Part shown: piece after piece, positions 59,691 to 64,000 of the stretch | Numbering within the stretch: position 1 is the stretch's first letter | Layout: every line of letters starts with the position of its first letter | Assembly: GCF_048564905.1 (NCBI RefSeq) | Contig: NC_133020.1 | Coordinates: forward strand, 20,121,501-20,185,500 | Length of the DNA: 64,000 nt | Source: Vicugna pacos | Taxonomy: Eukaryota; Chordata; Mammalia; Artiodactyla; Camelidae | Direction: 5' to 3' | Program-made: the position numbers and the translations under genes | The notes under the pieces: model-generated | What the model was told of the DNA's origin: nothing | What the model saw: only the letters and a program-made list of their open reading frames with translations | Databases searched by the model: none

Positions 59691-61454
59691 TCTGGCTACA
59701 GGCCACCTGCACGCCCGCTGGCACTGGTGGAAAATTCCCGTACCCCGGCTGAGCAACCTCCTCCTACGCTGCGGCAGCACTTCAGGGCTCTGCCAGTATT
59801 CTCATGCGCCATTTAGCACCACAGTTTATACTTCACGATCACACTCACTGACTACCTCTGGAAAGACACACTGTAAGTCAGTGACAGCGCCTGATGAAGA
59901 ACTGAGCCAAGTAGAAGGAGACTGCAGCTCAAACACCCTTCCGTATTATTTGAATTCTTACCATATGCTTTAATTGCCTATATAAAAACATACTTAAAAA
60001 ATTTTTATACTGTAAAAAAAAAGGGCTTACAAAATCCCAACATTTACACCACATACCTACCACATGTAGCATTCTCATTGAAAAGAATAAAAATTGCAAA
60101 ATAGTTGGGCCATCTTTTTAAAAAATCCAGGAAGTGTATCTATATACAAAACTCAAAAACTACAAAAAATGTAAAAGCTTATGTCTTACAGCACTACTTG
60201 GTAGATGACCGTGGATTTCATTTGATGTTAGTTTAGGGAAGTACCATTTAGCCTTATAAAAGTAAATCACATAAATATCCAAAATCTTGTGGTCACTTCT
60301 CCCTAAATACAGTTTGCTATGCAATGGACTGAAAAGCAAAGGTCTCATCAAAATTATTCACAATTATTCTGATCTTGGTGGGAGATAAATCTACATCTAA
60401 TCAGAATTTTCCCCGTAAGTCCAGGAAGATTCATTTCTTTTCTATTTTTACTTGTTTTCTCAGCATAGAACTGTGTGTTTCGCACCCTCCCAGCAGCCAC
60501 ACAGAAGCGGGTGCAGAGCCCGTGCTGGGCCTCCACTGAGAGGCCACGCGCCCCACGGAGGGAGACGTGAGGCAGCCTCCTGTGACTGCTGAGACCTTTG
60601 CGGCCACTCCCTACCCTGCTGTGCAGCCCCAGATTTGCTTAAAATGTGCCCCAGTCTCCTTAAAGGACATCGTCAGCTGGAGGGAGGCTGCCGCTGGCAC
60701 AGCAGCCTCACAGCGGTTTCGAGGAAGACTGTCTTTCCATGAGCCCGCTGCTGTTGGGTGCTTGGGCCAGGACACCCCCACCGAGGTCCCTCTGTGACCT
60801 GAGGAATCCCGAAGCCCATGACAAGCTAAGGGCCAGCCTGGCCTCCACCCTGGGAGGACATCTGGAGGCAGGCCTCTCCGAGAGCAGTGGGGCGGTGACC
60901 ATCACCCAGGCCCAGGAAGCCGAGCCCAGCTGCGGGGGAGGGTGGCGGGCAGAGCAGGATCACACAACTGACTGAGGCGACTGCCACCACCTTGAAGCTG
61001 AGAGTCCCTGAAGACCAATGGGTCATGCTCCATCTGGGCACACGTGAGGCCGCCGGGCCCCACCACGTGGTGGCCTGAGGGGCAGTGGTCTCGGTGACAA
61101 GCCCCACAGAGGCACCACAGACACCTAGGACTGGAAAGTGGCCTGGGGGCCAGGCAGTCCTAGACACACCCCCAAGGAGACCTCGTAACTAGTCTGTGAC
61201 GATTCCATCATTAAAGTAATTCACTAGGCTCCAAGTCCCGCCATGAAGGCCAACAGCAACGTAATGAAGCAAGACAAAATTGTAGAGGTATTTCTAGTCC
61301 CCACCACATCTAGACACTGATTACTAATGATGCCACATAGGCAGACTGGAGCTACAGAACTTCCTGAATTAGAAAACACTCACATGGAAGTAACACGTGC
61401 TGGGTACAGGTTCCAAACTGACTAGCCACAAGGATCACTGTATGCGCCAGCAGA

Positions 61455-61640
61455 GAACTGTTCATTCATTCCGTGCTGCACTCCAGTATTTGATGATGGC
61501 CTATTACGGGCCCAGCCCTGTGTGGGGAACATCTGACAGAACGGTCATCAACAGACCAAGCTCCTGGTCTCACGGAACTTAGTCTAACGGAGGAAATGAA
61601 CACAATTCAAATCACTGCAAAAATAGTAATAATGACACAG
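61455..61640 (+). mobile_element. Old mammalian interspersed repeat (L2-like)
   Basis: 'gttcattcattccgtgctgc', 'ccagccctgtgtggggaaca' and 'ctggtctcacggaacttagt' resemble the common 'inventory' repeat ending in a gap of clustered A/T. The class is uncertain. Confidence 0.4.
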
Positions 61641-62042
61641 AAAATTACTCTGTAGGCAACGGAGGCTTTTAAGCAGCACATTTGCAGATACGAATTTTTA
61701 AATAATTATATGAAATTACAGCGTAGAGAGGTGTTTAATAAGGCAGCAGGCCCCAATCACTACACAGAAACACAACGTTCACATTCTTCTAATTCGTACA
61801 CAAGGGATTCTCAGTGACTGTGAATCCAACGCCAAGTTCGAGGCTCATGTCCTCAAAGCACTTTGGTGCTGCCACAGCCCAGAGCCTTGGCTCAGCAAGT
61901 ACTAACCGCAGACACTGCTTACTGCCTCACGCCAGAGCCTTCTCCTTCCCGCCCTGCCCCCGACTCGGCCAAGGCTTCGGAGCCAAGAGCAGCGGCATCA
62001 GGGGCAGCACGCTGTCCACGTCTCCCGGAAGAGACCGCTCAC

Positions 62043-62094
62043 CTGGTTATCCAGTTTCAGCTGCCGAAGCTTCGTGGTCGCATCCTCACAGGCA
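62043..62094 (-). CDS. TULP3: TULP3 exon 2 (IFT-A-binding helix)
   Basis: This 52-nt exon encodes ACEDATTKLRQLKLDNQ and reads into exon 3 as NQRALLEKK. In mouse the matching segment ([20 protein letters not shown]) is the conserved N-terminal helix that contacts the IFT-A complex. The donor is CCAG then GTGAGC. The acceptor is AAGCAG, a tandem NAGNAG; using the CAG gives the same residue count as mouse after the exon 1 Ser, so I chose it. Confidence 0.9.
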
Positions 62095-62361
62095 CTGCTT
62101 AAAAAATAAGAAAAGACAGCATGTAAAGAGGAAATCCTTTCAAACTATGTCAATCTCAGCTTTCCCATGCATCTATCCTTCGGGCTGTTTGGAACCAATT
62201 AATTCTGCCCTGGGGGAAGCATCAGTTCCTAGATGGGGACCTGCCGTCCTAACACCACACTTACTCCACAGGGGACCTGAGGCTGAAATACCCAAAAAAG
62301 AAGAAAAAGATGTAGAACACAGGTCCCCATGCACGCAGGGATTTTTTTCTCTTTAAAATCA

Positions 62362-62575
62362 CACACTGAGTACTCACTATATCTCAGACACAGTGATAAA
62401 TATTTCAAATGTACTATTTTATTTATTCTTCAAAACAATGCTACGAATTAGGTACTATTCTTTTTCCCACTTTGAAGATGAAGAAACAGACCTGGAGAGC
62501 CACACATAAGGTTAAACAGCAGAAACAGACCTTAGCACCTCTTCCAGAGTCTGAATTTCAACTAAAAATAAAATA
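62362..62575 (-). mobile_element. MIR SINE, most of its length
   Basis: 'ctgagtactcactatatctc', 'caaaacaatgctacgaatta', 'actttgaagatgaagaaaca' and 'taaggttaaacagcagaaac' follow the reversed MIR consensus. It ends about 270 bp upstream (right) of TULP3 exon 2. Confidence 0.78.
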
Positions 62576-63469
62576 TATTTTACTTTTCTTTTGGAGCAAA
62601 TTCTGAGAGAGAGAAAATTAGACAGTGTAGTGCACCCTACTATGGCCACTGATTTCCTTAAGATTCAGCAAGTCATTTAATTTACTCTTCAAGTTTGCCA
62701 TTAATAAAACATTATGCCAGTCATCATAGGAGACTTTAAGTGTGGATGAACAGATAAGATTTAATACCATCAGGAGACAGATTCACTTGATGGAAGAAAT
62801 CAACAACAAAAATGGAACCAAATTACTGTCTTCAACTGATAAGCCAAACCCTTCGAAATGCTTTTAAACCATCTGAAGCATTTTATATTTCTGACAATTT
62901 CCTAATTTAAGATTTTGTGATTCTCAGCATTTTTAGAAAGAATAAAGGACAAAACAAGGCAGAAGTGGTTTCCAATTATGTGTATTATAAATTTTTACCA
63001 GGAGTTTATTGCCAGAAAGAAACTACAAACACAAGGCCTTATTTAAGAAGACAAACTCCACAGCTACAGAGAAGCATGGCTTTTTCTGCACTTGGGGTAA
63101 ACACACCAAAAGCACCTTTCTATGCTTTAATGGCTGACCACGACATTTCTACATTTTGGGCAGTTTTATGCATTTTTATAATGCATAGCAACTTGGAATT
63201 TGTACACTATTCCAAGACTCTTCCTGCCTGCGCGAACCTGGAAGCACGTCTCATAACCCCTTAGACACAGACGCAGAAGCACATCCTGAGTCTGACAGTG
63301 CCCTCTATTAATTCTTTATAAACTTTATGTTTAAAAATAACAACAGCGAGTGTTAAATAAATCATCTCGTTTTTTCCCTAGCTCCAAAGAGGGACAAAAA
63401 GACGAACAGCAATGTCAGACGTGTTAAACCTTTCACCTTGACTCTGTGGCCCCCATCTGGGTGTGCAAA

Positions 63470-63682
63470 TTAGTGACTGTTTAGGGCTGGGGAATGGAGT
63501 TGAGGGATGATAGCTACAAGGTATAAAGTAGCTTTGAGATGATGAAAATGTCCTAAAAATTGATCGTGGTGACGGCTGCACATCTTTGTAAATGTACCAA
63601 TAAGCAAAACAAGCGTGCATACTTTAAATGGGTGAACTGCATGATGTATGAGCCGTATCTCATAAAGCTGTCATTAAAAAGG
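63470..63682 (+). mobile_element. L1 3' UTR fragment
   Basis: 'agctttgagatgatgaaaat', 'gatcgtggtgacggctgcac' and 'gagccgtatctcataaagct' followed by an A-rich end. Confidence 0.75.
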
Positions 63683-64000
63683 GAATACATGAATCCATAC
63701 TGATTCTAAATAAATAAATACACAAAGAAATAAAAGTCACAACAAAGATTTTCTTTACAGAATAATGCCAGCTAAATAAATACAGAATGAATGATGAAAC
63801 AGAACATCACCATTTTATAACTACCAGATTAATAACTGACTTTTGCAAGAGACATTGATGGATAATCACTGAGTGAAACAGGATATTCAGCACAATCTCA
63901 AGTATCTCCCCACATATTATATTAATTACAAAGAGGAAAAGGTAACTTGACAGTGAAGAAACCTGGCAGACGTCGCCTTAACCAAGTGACAGGCCACAGC

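Larger units (their letters stand above)
45116..62042. other. TULP3 introns 2-10 within the window
   Basis: The intervals between the listed TULP3 coding exons are introns with GT-AG ends. The long ones (50,648-55,126 and 56,172-62,042) hold L1 3' ends, a camelid SINE and MIRs, listed separately. The others are short. No extra exon is evident by eye; 60.0-61.4 kb and 58.8-59.5 kb contain nothing I recognise. Confidence 0.7.
43089..64000 (-). other. TULP3: TULP3 gene, exons 2-11 (tubby-like protein 3)
   Basis: TULP3 is a tubby-family adaptor that binds phosphoinositides at the plasma membrane and the IFT-A complex. It carries G-protein-coupled receptors and other membrane cargo into primary cilia and restrains Hedgehog signalling. 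Ten coding exons join in frame to give 450 codons after the missing exon 1. The parts in order are an N-terminal amphipathic/basic region (IFT-A binding and nuclear localisation), an acidic Ser-rich linker, and the tubby domain of about 260 residues. Both tubby signatures are intact: [14 protein letters not shown] and [16 protein letters not shown]. The protein resembles mouse Tulp3 more than human in its linker and N-terminus (for example [19 protein letters not shown]). With about 14 residues from exon 1 it would be near 464 residues, close to mouse (about 460). The promoter and exon 1 lie right of the window. Confidence 0.96.
62095..64000. other. TULP3 intron 1, right part
   Basis: Sequence upstream of exon 2. 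It contains a MIR (62.36-62.57 kb) and an L1 3' end (63.47-63.68 kb), otherwise AT-rich DNA without recognisable features. Exon 1 and the promoter are not reached. Confidence 0.7.

Noticed and set aside
1-64000. Novel multi-gene system, CRISPR array, operon or integrated element with cargo
   Set aside because: All coding sequence I can support belongs to two known vertebrate genes with GT-AG introns. The remaining structure is explained by common mammalian repeats.

Overview
This window is a piece of ordinary mammalian nuclear chromosome. The tRNA-derived SINEs, with their 'gggttcaat..cccagtacctcc' B-box region and AATAAA-type tails, are of the camelid (Vic-1/CAM) kind. I therefore infer an alpaca, llama or camel genome. 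Two neighbouring protein-coding genes occupy most of it, both read on the minus strand: TULP3 (right) and TEAD4 (left). From memory this is the same order and relative orientation as on human chromosome 12p13.33.

TEAD4 fills about 1-35,100. Three coding exons are visible. They are 12949-13203, which holds the non-AUG (TTG) start codon, 2339-2403 and 1905-1967. Together they encode the N-terminus and the complete TEA DNA-binding domain. The rest of the gene (YAP/TAZ-binding half) lies beyond the left edge. A CpG island at about 34,050-35,560 is the likely TEAD4 promoter and untranslated first exon. It contains a tandem pair of TEAD-binding motifs, an AP-1 site and an overlapping double CRE-like site.

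About 35,560-43,088 is intergenic, with scattered old repeats and one MaLR LTR fossil. TULP3 runs from a poly(A) signal at 43,106-43,111 to beyond the right edge. Ten coding exons (exons 2-11 by comparison with mammalian TULP3) splice together without any frame error. They give 450 codons, from the second exon to the Cys-Glu C-terminus shared by tubby proteins. Only the first exon and the promoter are missing.

The introns and intergenic DNA are dominated by 3' fragments of L1 elements, nearly all on the plus strand (antisense to both genes). They also hold ancient MIR SINEs, four camelid SINEs, two MaLR LTR fossils and short microsatellites. I found no tRNA or rRNA gene, no CRISPR array, no operon and no sign of an unknown multi-gene system. 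The most interesting signals are regulatory: possible TEAD self-regulation, the conserved TTG start, a NAGNAG acceptor, and a perfect 15-bp palindrome in a TEAD4 intron.
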